Assembly (NCBI RefSeq): GCF_025917315.1
Contig: NZ_CP080627.1
Location: 1,550,001 to 1,614,000 of the forward strand
Length of the DNA stretch: 64,000 nucleotides
Origin: Halomonas qaidamensis
GTDB lineage: Bacteria > Pseudomonadota > Gammaproteobacteria > Pseudomonadales > Halomonadaceae
Reading direction: 5' to 3'
The number at the start of each line of letters is the position of its first letter. Position 1 is the first letter of the stretch. Position numbers and translations under genes: made by a program. This document shows positions 54,850 to 64,000 of this stretch, one piece after another. A model generated the notes under the pieces. The model saw only the letters and a list, made by a program, of their open reading frames with translations, had not been told where the DNA came from and made no database searches.

Positions 54850-54869
54850 CTCGTTTTCTGGAGGGCGCT

Positions 54870-55547
54870 ATGGCGCAATCTGATACGGTAACGCGTATCC
54901 TTGATACTGCAGAGGTACTATTTGCTGAGCGCGGGTTTGCTGAAACGTCGCTGCGCAATATTACCAGCAAAGCGCGGGTCAATTTGGCTGCTGTTAACTA
55001 CCACTTTGGCTCTAAGAAAGCACTTATCCAAGCGGTGTTTGCACGTTATTTAGATCCGTTTTCTGAGCGCTTTCATACTGCGCTTGATGAGCTTGAAGCG
55101 CACTATCACGGTGATGTAATACCCCTTGAAGTATTGTTGGAAACAATGGCGAGCACGGTGCTGACGGTACCTGCCGAGCGTAATAGTCTGAAGGTCTTTA
55201 TGCGTCTCTTAGGGTTGGCGTATAGTCAGGCACAGGGCCATTTGCGACGTTACATTCAGCAGCAGTATGGCGATGTCTTTACCCGCTTTACAGAACTTGT
55301 GCGTCAAGCAACGCCTGATTTGCCTGATGCTGAACGTTTCTGGCGGCTGCATTTTATGCTTGGTACCGTGATCTTTACGCTGTCTGGGCTAGATGCACTG
55401 CGAGACATTGCCGCCAAGGATTATAATGAGCAAGTAACGGTAAGAGATTTGGTGAGACGCTTACGCCCAGTGGTGGTTGCCGCTATGAATGCGCCGCTGC
55501 CACCTGCCGCTGACGAAGGACATTATGCGAACGCCCACGCTAGCTGA
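54870..55547 (+). CDS. psrA: TetR-family regulator PsrA
   Basis: 225 residues. N-terminal TetR helix-turn-helix (about 8-55, LFAERGFAETSLRNITSKAR...NYHFGSKKALIQAVF) and a helical ligand domain. The lexA-psrA divergent arrangement followed by nagZ matches Pseudomonas, where PsrA senses long-chain fatty acids and controls beta-oxidation and rpoS. GGAGGG precedes the ATG. The 3' end overlaps the next gene by 23 nt. Confidence 0.85.
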   Translation: MAQSDTVTRILDTAEVLFAERGFAETSLRNITSKARVNLAAVNYHFGSKKALIQAVFARYLDPFSERFHTALDELEAHYHGDVIPLEVLLETMASTVLTVPAERNSLKVFMRLLGLAYSQAQGHLRRYIQQQYGDVFTRFTELVRQATPDLPDAERFWRLHFMLGTVIFTLSGLDALRDIAAKDYNEQVTVRDLVRRLRPVVVAAMNAPLPPAADEGHYANAHAS

Positions 55548-56052
55548 GCTGCCGCCATTGGATGAAGGGTGGATAGAAATTAATATCCAGCAACAGCAAT
55601 TGTGCTATTGGATAGGGCGCACGCCGCAATATACGTGCGCTGTATCAACGGGTGAAAAAGGCGTCGGGCAGCAGGAGGGAAGTGGTCAAACGCCTCGTGG
55701 GTGGCACTATATCCGTGCGTCAGTTGGTGACGGTCTACCTGACAATGCGGTTTTTCGTGGGCGTCGATGGACGGGAGAGGTATTTTCGGCAGCACTCGCG
55801 GAGAAATTTCCTCATCGTGATTGGATATTAACGCGTATTTTGTGGCTTTGTGGTTTAGAACTGGGGCTTAACCGAGGCGGTAGTGTTGACTCTCAGCGTC
55901 GCTATATCTATTTGCATGGCACGCCACCCGACCAACCAATGGGTATCGCTGCGTCACATGGCTGCATCCGGCTGCGTAATAGTGATCTGCTTTTTCTATT
56001 TAAGCACGCCCGACCTGGTACACCTGTCTGGCTTCATGATGGTCAAGCCTAG
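55525..56052 (+). CDS. L,D-transpeptidase (YkuD) family protein without signal peptide
   Basis: About 175 residues. YkuD catalytic motif HGTPP...SHGCIRL: the histidine, and Cys in SHGCIRLRN, are intact, so 3-3 peptidoglycan crosslinking or lipoprotein attachment chemistry is expected. The ATG at 55525 has GAAGGA 6 nt upstream and lies inside psrA. Neither this nor the longer start (55489) gives a signal peptide, so the route to the periplasm is unclear. nagZ, a peptidoglycan-recycling gene, follows. Confidence 0.85.
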   Translation: MRTPTLAELPPLDEGWIEINIQQQQLCYWIGRTPQYTCAVSTGEKGVGQQEGSGQTPRGWHYIRASVGDGLPDNAVFRGRRWTGEVFSAALAEKFPHRDWILTRILWLCGLELGLNRGGSVDSQRRYIYLHGTPPDQPMGIAASHGCIRLRNSDLLFLFKHARPGTPVWLHDGQA

Positions 56053-56127
56053 TCGATTCATTACTGATTTTTTGACACACGATGCTGATCAACTAAAATC
56101 AGTCACCCTTTTGTTGGATCCATCACA

Positions 56128-57138
56128 ATGACTCACTCTTTAGGCCCGGTCATGCTCGACCTAGAAGGGCCACGATTAACGCAAGCTGAAAAACATCTTT
56201 TGATGGACCCTGCAGTGGGTGGTGTCATTCTATTTGCTAGAAATGTCGAAAATGCTTACCAGGTCCGAAAGCTTTGCAGTGATATTCGTCGCGTCCGCAG
56301 CGAGCTTTTGCTTGGCATTGATCAAGAAGGTGGCCGGGTTCAACGTATCAAAGAAGGTGTTACTCATCTTCCTGCTATGTCGCGTATTGGTGAACAATTT
56401 GTTGATGATCCAACGACAGGACTCACGTTAGCTAAAGATACTGGCTGGCTACTGGGTATGGAAATGGCTGCTTGTGGTCTTGATATTAGTTTTGCGCCTG
56501 TCTTAGATGTTGAAAGTGGCATATCCACTGTTATTGGGAATCGCAGCTTCAGCACTGACCCTGCCCATGTCGCGCTTTTGGGGCAGAGTTTTATTAATGG
56601 CTTGCATGAAGCAGGTATGGCTGCGGTAGGGAAACACTTTCCTGGTCACGGGGGTGTTGCCGCTGATTCTCATGTAGCGTTACCGGTAGATGATCGCCCC
56701 CTGTCAGTGATTAAACAGCATGACCTTGTCCCGTTTAGTCAGCTGGCGGCACAGCTTGATGGCGTTATGCCTGCCCATGTTATTTACAGCGCATTTGATT
56801 CCCGTCCGGCTGGTTTTTCGCCTAATTGGCTGGGTATGTTAAGAGAGTCCCTAGGATTTAAGGGCTGTATTTTTTCCGATGATTTAAGCATGGCAGGTGC
56901 CCATGAGGCTGGTGATCCAAAGGCGCGCGCTAGCGCTGCGCTAGCCGCAGGCTGCGATATGTTGCTGGTCTGTAATGATCGCTCAGCTGCGTTAGAAATT
57001 GTTGAATCATGTCAAGGAATGCAAAGTAAACGACCCACCAAGCTACGCTATGGACGGGCCCGGCCAGATTTAGATGCACTAACTGCATTAGGTCGTTGGC
57101 GCCGCACCCACGCTAAATTAGAGGCGTTGGCTACCTAG
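56128..57138 (+). CDS. nagZ: Beta-N-acetylglucosaminidase NagZ
   Basis: 336 residues, glycoside hydrolase family 3, cytoplasmic. Removes GlcNAc from anhydromuropeptides during wall recycling. Start GPVMLDLEGPRLTQAEKHLL, LLGIDQEGGRVQRIKEG, the catalytic-loop KHFPGHGGVAADSHVALP and FSDDLSMAGA nucleophile region are typical. Ribosome site weak. Together with the L,D-transpeptidase upstream it makes a wall-metabolism pair. Confidence 0.97.
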   Translation: MTHSLGPVMLDLEGPRLTQAEKHLLMDPAVGGVILFARNVENAYQVRKLCSDIRRVRSELLLGIDQEGGRVQRIKEGVTHLPAMSRIGEQFVDDPTTGLTLAKDTGWLLGMEMAACGLDISFAPVLDVESGISTVIGNRSFSTDPAHVALLGQSFINGLHEAGMAAVGKHFPGHGGVAADSHVALPVDDRPLSVIKQHDLVPFSQLAAQLDGVMPAHVIYSAFDSRPAGFSPNWLGMLRESLGFKGCIFSDDLSMAGAHEAGDPKARASAALAAGCDMLLVCNDRSAALEIVESCQGMQSKRPTKLRYGRARPDLDALTALGRWRRTHAKLEALAT

Positions 57139-57192
57139 TTACCTACCCTTTCTAACATCATTTAATTGTTAATCTCGTCCTGGAGTAACCCA

Positions 57193-57771
57193 ATGTCTAA
57201 ATTGGATAAAGAGGCGCTTGAGTCGCTTGACTCAATGCGTGAGCTGATGGATAACGCTGACTGCCTAATTTCCCAAGAGCAGGTAGAGCGTGCGCTGGAT
57301 CGAATGGCTGAAGCGATTAGCAAAGATCTAGGAGATAAACTGCCGGTTTTTTACTGCGTTATGAATGGTGGTTTAATTACCACAGGACATCTGTTAACAC
57401 GACTTGGTTTTCCGCTGGAAGTAGACTATTTACATGCAACGCGGTACCGCAACGAATTGCGTGGTGGCGAGCTTTTCTGGCGCGTTTCACCAGAAATCCC
57501 CATGGCAGGGCGCCACGTTGTCATCGTCGATGACATTCTTGATGAAGGGTCAACATTGGCGGCCATACTCGCCTATTGCGAGGAAGCCCAAGCGGCAAGC
57601 GTTACCACGGCTGTACTAGTAGACAAACAGCACGACCGTAAAGCAGTACCTGGCTTAAAAGCCGATTACTGTAGCCTTGAAGTCGCCGATCGTTACGTTT
57701 TCGGCTTTGGCATGGACTACAAAGGCTACTGGCGTAACGCCCCTGGGATATTTGCTCCTAAGGGCATGTAG
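57193..57771 (+). CDS. Hypoxanthine-guanine phosphoribosyltransferase-like protein
   Basis: About 192 residues, PRTase type I. PRPP motif HVVIVDDILDEGSTLAAIL, N-terminal FYCVMNGGLITTGHLL and DYLHATRYRNELRGGELFW; the pattern fits the HGPRT-like group found beside nagZ in pseudomonads. The ATG at 57193 has GGAG 7 nt upstream. It is the fourth salvage PRTase in the window, set apart from the apt-gpt-upp run. Confidence 0.88.
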   Translation: MSKLDKEALESLDSMRELMDNADCLISQEQVERALDRMAEAISKDLGDKLPVFYCVMNGGLITTGHLLTRLGFPLEVDYLHATRYRNELRGGELFWRVSPEIPMAGRHVVIVDDILDEGSTLAAILAYCEEAQAASVTTAVLVDKQHDRKAVPGLKADYCSLEVADRYVFGFGMDYKGYWRNAPGIFAPKGM

Positions 57772-57823
57772 TTAAGTTGAGATCTTAATAAGCCCAGTGC
57801 ATTACATTGGCACTTTTTTAGGC

Positions 57824-58657
57824 TTAGCGAGGTGAAAAACGCCTCGTTAAGCCTGTTTCGGCAATCATACGCGTTGAAATCTCTTCTACCGAGAAGCGCG
57901 TTGTATCGATAAACGGGATATGCATCGAACGGTAAAGCGATTCTGCTTGACCAACTTCTTGTAAACATTGATCCATTGAGCTGTAACGGCTATTTGGGCG
58001 CCGCTCATTGCGAATCGCTGCTAGTCTGCGGGCATCAATTGTCAGGCCAAATAATTTATGGCGATGCGGTGCTAGCACTTTAGGTAGCTTCAAGCTGCCA
58101 TCTTCATCCAGGTCATCTTCAGTCAATGGGTAGTTAGCTGCTCGTATGCCAAACTGAAGCGCTAAATAAAGAGACGTGGGCGTTTTACCGCAACGAGAGA
58201 CGCCGACCAAAATAATATCGGCTTTATCGTATTGATGGGTGCGAGCACCGTCATCATTATCTAGTGCAAAGTGTACTGAATGGATGCGATCCATATAGAC
58301 ATCATCGCTACCAATTGAGTGCGTCCTGCCAACACTATAGGAAGAGTGCGTTTCTAATTCTTGTTCGAGCGGCTCTAGAAAGGTGGAGAAAATATCTACC
58401 TTAAATCCAGAGGCTTGCCGAATAACATTGCGAATGTCCTGATCTACGATGGTGTCAATAATAATAGGACGGTGACCATCGCGGTTAGCAGTAGACTCGA
58501 TTATTTCTGCTAATGCCTGTGCCTTTTCTAACGTGTCGATGTAAGGCTTGGTTAACATATTAATTTCAACATCACTAAATTGGGCCAAGAGGCTACGCCC
58601 AAGGCTTTCCGCAGTAATGCCAGTGCCATCTGAAATAAAAAAAGCTGTACGCTTCAT
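57824..58657 (-). CDS. ppsR: PEP synthase regulatory protein (kinase/pyrophosphorylase)
   Basis: About 277 residues, DUF299/PSRP family. ADP-dependent kinase and Pi-dependent phosphorylase that inactivates and reactivates PEP synthase. It shows [15 protein letters not shown] and the P-loop [15 protein letters not shown]. The ATG at 58657 ([11 protein letters not shown]) is preferred to a GTG four codons earlier. It is divergent from its target ppsA with about 250 nt between. Confidence 0.95.
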   Translation of the reverse strand: MKRTAFFISDGTGITAESLGRSLLAQFSDVEINMLTKPYIDTLEKAQALAEIIESTANRDGHRPIIIDTIVDQDIRNVIRQASGFKVDIFSTFLEPLEQELETHSSYSVGRTHSIGSDDVYMDRIHSVHFALDNDDGARTHQYDKADIILVGVSRCGKTPTSLYLALQFGIRAANYPLTEDDLDEDGSLKLPKVLAPHRHKLFGLTIDARRLAAIRNERRPNSRYSSMDQCLQEVGQAESLYRSMHIPFIDTTRFSVEEISTRMIAETGLTRRFSPR

Positions 58658-58907
58658 AACCAAGTCCACCAGTAAATAGAACGCCTATTGTGGGTTGCAC
58701 CGCGGATTAGCACAATATTTGGTGCTTAATTCTGCGTGCTTTTCGTGCCCACTACATAAAAAGCTATTTATAGCGTTTTGTTGTAAAAAACCTCCACTCC
58801 GTACGCTATTAGACCAATGGCGAATGCTGTATGGCAATGCTAGGGTGGCATTGTCTATAAGAGTCGGCCTACCGGGTCGCGAAGCAGTCTAAAAGCGAGG
58901 GGGTTGC
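58658..58907. other. Divergent intergenic region, ppsR / ppsA
   Basis: 250 bp with both promoters. One short inverted repeat, AGCAC-N8-GTGCT, near 58708-58725 is the only structure noted. A 65-codon open frame here has no coding support. Confidence 0.4.
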
Positions 58908-61292
58908 GTGGAAGAGTACATTCTATGGTTCGATCAGCTAGGTATGGCAGACGTCGAACGCGTGGGTGGTAAAAACGCTTCGCTTGGCGAAATGATATCG
59001 AATTTGTCGGGTGTCGGTGTGACAGTGCCAGGTGGTTTTGCCACGACGGCTCATGCCTATCGTGAATTTCTCTCTCACGAAGGGTTAAATGATCGTATCA
59101 ATGCCACCCTTGCTCGCCTTGATGTCGATGATGTTAAAGCGTTGGCCGAGGCTGGAAAAACCATCCGCCAATGGGTTATTGATACCCCACTTCCCCCTGC
59201 ATTTGAAAACGCGCTACGTGATGCCTATGAGCAGCTTCAAGCCAAACATCCTAGCTTGAAAGTTGCCGTACGCAGCTCGGCAACAGCAGAAGACTTGCCC
59301 GATGCATCTTTTGCAGGGCAGCAGGAAACGTTCCTAAACATCGAAGGCTTTAACAATATTAAGCAAGCGGTGCACGAAGTGTTCGCCTCGCTGTTTAATG
59401 ACCGTGCGATCTCCTATCGCGTTCACCGCGGCTATGCCCATGAAAATGTAGCGCTGTCGGCGGGTGTGCAGAAGATGGTTCGTTCCGAGACCGGTGCCTC
59501 CGGGGTCATGTTTACTTTGGATACAGAGTCTGGTTACCGCGATGCGGTGTTTGTAACCGCTTCGTGGGGGCTTGGCGAAACGGTTGTTCAGGGGGCTGTT
59601 AATCCTGACGAGTTTTATGTGCACAAGCCCACGCTTGAAGCGGGCCGCCCTGCGGTACTGCGTCGCACACTGGGCTCTAAGTTGATCAAAATGATCTACG
59701 GCCAAGACGCCAGTGCCGGTAAGTCGGTTGAAACTGTTGACGTGCCACTCAAAGATCGTGGTCGGTTCTGTATTAACGATGAACAGATTATGGATCTCGC
59801 GCGGCAAGCCATAACCATTGAAAAGCACTATCAGCGCCCGATGGATATTGAGTGGGCGCTAGATGGCGACGATGGTCAGCTTTACATCGTTCAAGCTCGC
59901 CCTGAAACCGTTGTTTCTCAACAAGAAGGCGGTAAATTAGAACGCTTTCACCTGCGTGAGAAAGGACGCACACTGATCACTGGACGGGCGATTGGTCAGC
60001 GTATTGGGCGTGGTACGGTAAAAACAGTGCTAAGTCCTGAAGAAATGGACAAGGTTCAAGAGGGTGATATTCTGGTGACCGACATGACCGATCCCGATTG
60101 GGAGCCGATCATGAAGCGTGCGTCAGCGATTGTAACAAACCGCGGTGGACGAACCTGTCATGCCGCCATCATTGCCCGAGAATTAGGCATTCCCGCAGTG
60201 GTAGGGTGTGGTGATGCGACCACTCAGCTCAAAGAAGGCATGGATGTCACGGTGTCTTGTGCTGAAGGTGATACTGGGCACGTCTATGAAGGGCTTTTGG
60301 CATTTGATTGTAAGGTGTCAAGTGTTGATGCAATGCCTGAGATCCCCTTTAAAATTATGATGAATGTGGGTAATCCGGATCGTGCCTTTGGCTTTGCTGG
60401 TTTGCCCCATGCGGGGGTTGGTCTCGCCAGGTTGGAATTCATCATCAACCGTATGATTGGTGTGCATCCTAAAGCGCTGTTGGATTACGACACGCTGCCT
60501 GCCGATCTGCAGCAAGTTATCGATTTACGCACCGCCGGTTACGATGATCCAGTCAGCTTCTATGTTGATAAGCTGGTCGAAGGTATTTCAACACTGGCTG
60601 CTGCTTTTCACCCCCAGCGAGTGATCGTAAGGCTTTCTGATTTTAAATCAAATGAGTACGAAAACCTTATTGGTGGCAAACTCTACGAACCCGGTGAAGA
60701 GAACCCAATGCTTGGTTTCAGGGGGGCTTCTCGTTATATCTCAGATGCCTTTAGACCCTGTTTTGAGCTTGAGTGCCGAGCGCTTAAGCGGGTTCGTGAA
60801 GAAATGGGCTTTGATAACGTTGAAATCATGGTGCCCTTTGTTCGCACCACCGATGAAGCGCGCGAGGTAGTCGAGTTGTTGGCTGCTAATGGCTTGCCGC
60901 GGGGCGGTGAGTCTCATCCTGATGGCTTAAAAGTTATCATGATGTGTGAGCTGCCAGCTAATGCGCTACTGGCTGATGAGTTCCTTGAGTACTTTGATGG
61001 TTTCTCTATTGGCTCTAACGATTTGACCCAGCTAACACTTGGACTTGATCGTGACTCAGGTATCGTTGCGCACCTGTTTGATGAGCGAAATCCAGCAGTG
61101 AAAAAGCTGTTAGCCATGGCCATTAAGGCATGCAAAGCACAAGGCAAGTATGTTGGTATTTGTGGCCAAGGCCCTTCTGATCATCCGGATTTGGCCAAGT
61201 GGTTAATGGAGCAGGGAATTGATTCTGTCTCTTTAAACCCAGATGCAGTGCTTGAAACTTGGTTTATGCTGGCAGGTGAAACCATTGAATAA
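58908..61292 (+). CDS. ppsA: Phosphoenolpyruvate synthase
   Basis: 794 residues. Makes PEP from pyruvate and ATP for gluconeogenesis. N-terminal ATP-grasp-like domain ([32 protein letters not shown]), phosphohistidine domain with His418 in [16 protein letters not shown], and a C-terminal TIM barrel ([27 protein letters not shown]). GTG start at 58908 after a purine-rich AGCGAGGGGG. Probably regulated post-translationally by PpsR. Confidence 0.97.
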   Translation: MEEYILWFDQLGMADVERVGGKNASLGEMISNLSGVGVTVPGGFATTAHAYREFLSHEGLNDRINATLARLDVDDVKALAEAGKTIRQWVIDTPLPPAFENALRDAYEQLQAKHPSLKVAVRSSATAEDLPDASFAGQQETFLNIEGFNNIKQAVHEVFASLFNDRAISYRVHRGYAHENVALSAGVQKMVRSETGASGVMFTLDTESGYRDAVFVTASWGLGETVVQGAVNPDEFYVHKPTLEAGRPAVLRRTLGSKLIKMIYGQDASAGKSVETVDVPLKDRGRFCINDEQIMDLARQAITIEKHYQRPMDIEWALDGDDGQLYIVQARPETVVSQQEGGKLERFHLREKGRTLITGRAIGQRIGRGTVKTVLSPEEMDKVQEGDILVTDMTDPDWEPIMKRASAIVTNRGGRTCHAAIIARELGIPAVVGCGDATTQLKEGMDVTVSCAEGDTGHVYEGLLAFDCKVSSVDAMPEIPFKIMMNVGNPDRAFGFAGLPHAGVGLARLEFIINRMIGVHPKALLDYDTLPADLQQVIDLRTAGYDDPVSFYVDKLVEGISTLAAAFHPQRVIVRLSDFKSNEYENLIGGKLYEPGEENPMLGFRGASRYISDAFRPCFELECRALKRVREEMGFDNVEIMVPFVRTTDEAREVVELLAANGLPRGGESHPDGLKVIMMCELPANALLADEFLEYFDGFSIGSNDLTQLTLGLDRDSGIVAHLFDERNPAVKKLLAMAIKACKAQGKYVGICGQGPSDHPDLAKWLMEQGIDSVSLNPDAVLETWFMLAGETIE

Positions 61293-61329
61293 TACGTTCT
61301 AGCAGCATGACGAATCTAATTCGTATCTT

Positions 61330-61351
61330 CGCCCGGCCATTGTGCCGGGCG
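61330..61351 (+). terminator. Hairpin after ppsA
   Basis: CGCCCGGC / GCCGGGCG stem followed by AGTGCGTTTT; the T4 tract is 6 nt away, so strength is uncertain. Confidence 0.55.
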
Positions 61352-61446
61352 AGTGCGTTTTATAGGCTACGCTTTGACTGAGTTATAGAATGTTGGGGCG
61401 TCGTGAGGTTCATGCGCGCTAAATCACTGTCGTAGGAGAGAAAAGC

Positions 61447-63234
61447 ATGTTGCCTAAACGGATGTTATCGCTAACGGGCTTAATGTTAGTGCCTCTATAT
61501 AGCTGGGGGTTTAGTTATGAAGTGCCCTCTATTACTCCTGAAGTAGGATCAGGTTTTGAAGAGAAGCCTGGCTGGGAGGTTTCGACATTTGCGGTAGCGG
61601 CAGCAAATCCGTTGGCAACCGATGCGGGTTATCAGGTGCTGAAAGCCGGTGGCAATGCCATTGATGCCGCCGTAGCGGTGCAAATGGTACTGACACTTGT
61701 TGAACCTCAGTCGAGTGGTATCGGTGGTGGTGCCTTTTTGATGCATTACGATGGGCATGATGTACAGGCTTATGATGGCCGTGAAACCGCACCTGCGGCA
61801 GTGACCGGTGAGCTATTTATCGAGAACGGTGAGCCACTTGAATTTGCCGATGCAGTGGCGAGCGGTTTATCTGTTGGTGTGCCTGGCACCGTACGTATGC
61901 TTGAAATGGCGCACGCAGAGCATGGCCAGTTGCCTTGGAAAGAGCTGCTAACCCCTGCCATTACGCTTGCAGAAGAAGGTTTTGGAGTTAGCCAACGCTT
62001 GCACACTAGCTTAGCGAATGACACCGCTCTGCGTGATAATGTGCTGGCAAGTGACTTTTACTACACCGGTGACGGGGAGCCGATAGCCGTTGGTGAAACG
62101 CTTAAAAATCCTGCATTGGCTGCTATTTTGCGCCGTATTGCCGAAGAGGGTAGCGTCGCGCTTTATGAAGGAGATATTGCAGAAGATCTTGTTGAGCGTG
62201 TTCAATCACACCCTGTGCGCCCAGGTACGCTAACGTCAGATGACATGAGTGGTTATGCGGCCCTAGAAAGAGAACCACTGTGCACGCCTTGGCAGCAGTG
62301 GGAAGTGTGCGGTTTCCCGCCACCTTCGTCGGGCCACCTGACGGTGATGCAAATTTTAGGCATGCTAGAACAGCAGCCTTTACTGGAAGCGCCGTTAGAG
62401 GATGGTGTGAGTAGCAGCGGTTGGCTACACCAGTTTTTAGAGGCGTCTCGCTTAGCATTCGCTGACCGTGGTCGCTATATCGGCGACCCTGACTTTGTTG
62501 AGGCACCGGGTGGTGATTGGTCGCTCATGCTAGCACCTGATTATTTAGCTAACCGAAGTGCATTGATTGATGAGCAAAGCATGGGTGGGAGTGCTAAACC
62601 AGGTAATCCTGGCGAGCTTTCGATTAGTGTTGCAAGCCAACCTGAGCAGCCTGAGTATGGTACCAGCCACATTAGCATTGTGGATGCAGAGGGCAACGCA
62701 CTTGCAATGACGACCACCATCGAGCAAGCATTTGGTTCACGTATTTTAGCCGACGGTGGAACTGGGTTGGCGGGTGGTTATTTGCTGAATAATGAGCTGA
62801 CGGATTTTTCGTTTGTTCCCGAGATAGACGGTGAACCTGTCGCCAACCGTGTTGAGCCTGGCAAGCGGCCTCGTTCAAGCATGAGTCCAACGCTAGTGTT
62901 TGATCAAGAAAGTGGAGAGCTAGTGGCAAGCTTGGGCTCACCAGGCGGTGCCGCCATTATTCATTATACTGCTCGCACCTTGGTGGCTATGCGCGACTGG
63001 GGGTTGAACGCGCAGGAAGCGCTGAATCTACCTCACGCTATCACTCTGGGTGGTGATGTGTTTATTGAGGAGGGGCGCTTTCCTGAGGAGACGATTGAAG
63101 CACTTCGTGAGCGTGGGCATACCGTCAACGAGCGTGAGCTTACTAGCGGACTGCAAGCCATTATGCGCTTGGAGGACGGCAGCTTATTCGGGGGCGCCGA
63201 CCCGCGTCGTGAAGGCGTTGTGATGGGAGACTAA
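61447..63234 (+). CDS. ggt: Gamma-glutamyltransferase
   Basis: 595 residues, periplasmic Ntn hydrolase made as a proenzyme. Signal peptide about 1-21 (LTGLMLVPLYSWGFS). Large-subunit start AVAAANPLATDAGYQVLKAGGNAIDA, GIGGGAFLMHYDG. Self-cleavage before Thr406 in EYGTSHISIVDAEGNA gives the catalytic Thr; GSPGGAAIIHYTA is in the small subunit. It breaks down glutathione and gamma-glutamyl peptides. AGGAGAG precedes the ATG. Confidence 0.96.
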   Translation: MLPKRMLSLTGLMLVPLYSWGFSYEVPSITPEVGSGFEEKPGWEVSTFAVAAANPLATDAGYQVLKAGGNAIDAAVAVQMVLTLVEPQSSGIGGGAFLMHYDGHDVQAYDGRETAPAAVTGELFIENGEPLEFADAVASGLSVGVPGTVRMLEMAHAEHGQLPWKELLTPAITLAEEGFGVSQRLHTSLANDTALRDNVLASDFYYTGDGEPIAVGETLKNPALAAILRRIAEEGSVALYEGDIAEDLVERVQSHPVRPGTLTSDDMSGYAALEREPLCTPWQQWEVCGFPPPSSGHLTVMQILGMLEQQPLLEAPLEDGVSSSGWLHQFLEASRLAFADRGRYIGDPDFVEAPGGDWSLMLAPDYLANRSALIDEQSMGGSAKPGNPGELSISVASQPEQPEYGTSHISIVDAEGNALAMTTTIEQAFGSRILADGGTGLAGGYLLNNELTDFSFVPEIDGEPVANRVEPGKRPRSSMSPTLVFDQESGELVASLGSPGGAAIIHYTARTLVAMRDWGLNAQEALNLPHAITLGGDVFIEEGRFPEETIEALRERGHTVNERELTSGLQAIMRLEDGSLFGGADPRREGVVMGD

Positions 63235-63254
63235 TGCTCATCATGATGGGTAAC

Positions 63255-64000
63255 CTATTGCCGTAACCAGTTGCGGAGCTTTACCAACATGAGACCGCCG
63301 TCGCTTAATGCGCGGCGGTCTTCTATTAGTTCACTTAAGCGGTCTGGATAGTCGGTGATGATCGCATCAACTCCAAGATCTATGAGGGTAGACATGCGCG
63401 TTCGGTCATTAACTGTCCAGGCATGTATTTCGTAATTATAAAGCGCAGCCAAGCGTATTTCTTGCGCTGTGATGCGGTTATGGCGCAGGCCAAGCGCATC
63501 AAATTGGCGTCGATCCAATGTGCCAGCCAGTATTAGTTGGGCAAGTAAAGTGACGCGTAAGTCAGGGGCTTGTTGTTTTAAATAGGTAACCATACTGGGC
63601 GACATGGTTGCCATCCGCATTTCCAGGAACACATTTGGAAACCCACAGTTCGCATTCGCATTGAGCACGTTATTCTGGGTTGCCCAGCAGCGGTAACGAA
63701 TGTCGCTTTCTGCCTCAAGGGTTGCTATCACAGCGCGAGCGAGCTTTTCTTCGTCGCCTGGTGATGGCTTCATATCAATCATCAGGCCAGCACGTCCTCG
63801 TACTAGCGCCAACGCATCATCTAAACCAGCAATTCTTTCGTCTTGAAAGGCGTCGCCAAACCAGCTGCCTACATCAAATTTGCTCAATTCTGCTCGGGTG
63901 AGGTCACCAAATTCTCGTTGATCGCCAGTCAGGCGCGCCAAGCTACGATCATGGTAGAGCAGTACTTGATTGTCAGCACTTAGGCGAACATCCAGTTCTA
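63255..64000 (-). CDS. Glycerophosphodiester phosphodiesterase family protein (5' end outside window)
   Basis: The frame is open to the window edge, so the start and the first catalytic motif are missing; at least 248 residues are seen. ELDVRLSADNQVLLYHDRSL is the GDPD metal/catalytic segment, followed by LMIDMKP, and near the end NYEIHAWTVNDRTRMSTLID and GVDAIITDYPDRL. The family hydrolyses glycerophosphodiesters to glycerol-3-phosphate and an alcohol. It converges on ggt. Whether a signal peptide is present cannot be judged. Confidence 0.9.
   Translation of the reverse strand, partial: ELDVRLSADNQVLLYHDRSLARLTGDQREFGDLTRAELSKFDVGSWFGDAFQDERIAGLDDALALVRGRAGLMIDMKPSPGDEEKLARAVIATLEAESDIRYRCWATQNNVLNANANCGFPNVFLEMRMATMSPSMVTYLKQQAPDLRVTLLAQLILAGTLDRRQFDALGLRHNRITAQEIRLAALYNYEIHAWTVNDRTRMSTLIDLGVDAIITDYPDRLSELIEDRRALSDGGLMLVKLRNWLRQ

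Larger units (their letters stand above)
54543..54869. other. Divergent intergenic region, lexA / psrA
   Basis: 327 bp, no supported gene. It holds the lexA operator at 54578-54593 and, on the psrA side, a palindrome at 54839-54849. The rest shows nothing recognisable. Confidence 0.6.

Noticed and set aside
58695..58892. 65-codon open frame between ppsR and ppsA
   Set aside because: No recognisable composition or ribosome site; it occupies the expected divergent promoter region.

Overview
The window looks like chromosomal, mostly housekeeping DNA from a gammaproteobacterium of the Halomonadaceae (Halomonas/Vreelandella type). That is an inference from three things. The gene order matches Pseudomonas blocks (leuCDB-asd-fimV-truA-trpF; accD-folC-dedD-cvpA-purF-metZ; purMN next to a PerM-type permease and hda; lexA divergent from psrA, then nagZ). 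A phasin indicates polyhydroxyalkanoate storage. GC content appears moderate. I see no prophage, insertion sequence, CRISPR array, rRNA or replication origin. Coding density is high and most genes sit in short co-directional runs.

Layout. 1-2.7 kb: a CHMI-family isomerase, a TauD/TfdA-type dioxygenase and a LysR regulator. 2.8-19.98 kb: a long plus-strand run carrying leucine synthesis (leuCDB), asd, a FimV-like landmark protein, truA, tryptophan genes (trpF, trpB, trpA), accD, folC, a SPOR protein, cvpA, purF and metZ. 20.2-23 kb: cytochrome b561, YceI and a MATE exporter. 22.9-27.2 kb, minus strand: an NCS2-like permease, phhB-phhC and a diguanylate cyclase. 27.4-31.2 kb: a siroheme methyltransferase, an unrecognised membrane-anchored coiled-coil protein, Mrp and dcd. 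31.2-35.1 kb: purMN (minus), then perM-hda (plus). 35.2-38.4 kb: phasin, fumC and an exo/endonuclease-like membrane protein. 38.6-38.8 kb: two identical tRNA-Val(GAC) genes. 38.9-42.2 kb, minus strand: msrC and the methionine importer metNIQ with a SAM-II-like riboswitch. 42.4-50.3 kb, plus strand: riboflavin synthase, a nucleobase salvage run (ghxP-like, apt, gpt, ung, upp, uraA) and molybdopterin genes including a moaC-moaD fusion. 50.4-57.8 kb: an RNase J-like protein, purU, a CbiM-like permease, lexA, psrA, an L,D-transpeptidase, nagZ and an hpt-like PRTase. 57.8-64 kb: ppsR/ppsA, ggt and a truncated glycerophosphodiesterase.

The strongest non-coding signal is the leader of metNIQ. It has a good sigma-70 promoter, a pseudoknot-capable aptamer resembling SAM-II with an extended hairpin loop, and a terminator whose 5' arm can pair with the aptamer's 3' strand. 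Other points of interest are the MoaC-MoaD fusion, a FimV without its usual C-terminal domain, an RNase J-like protein, a candidate Fur box before fumC, three palindromes before the NCS2-like permease, and a recurring pattern of short (13-20 bp) head-to-tail duplications in intergenic DNA. No wholly new multi-gene system is evident.
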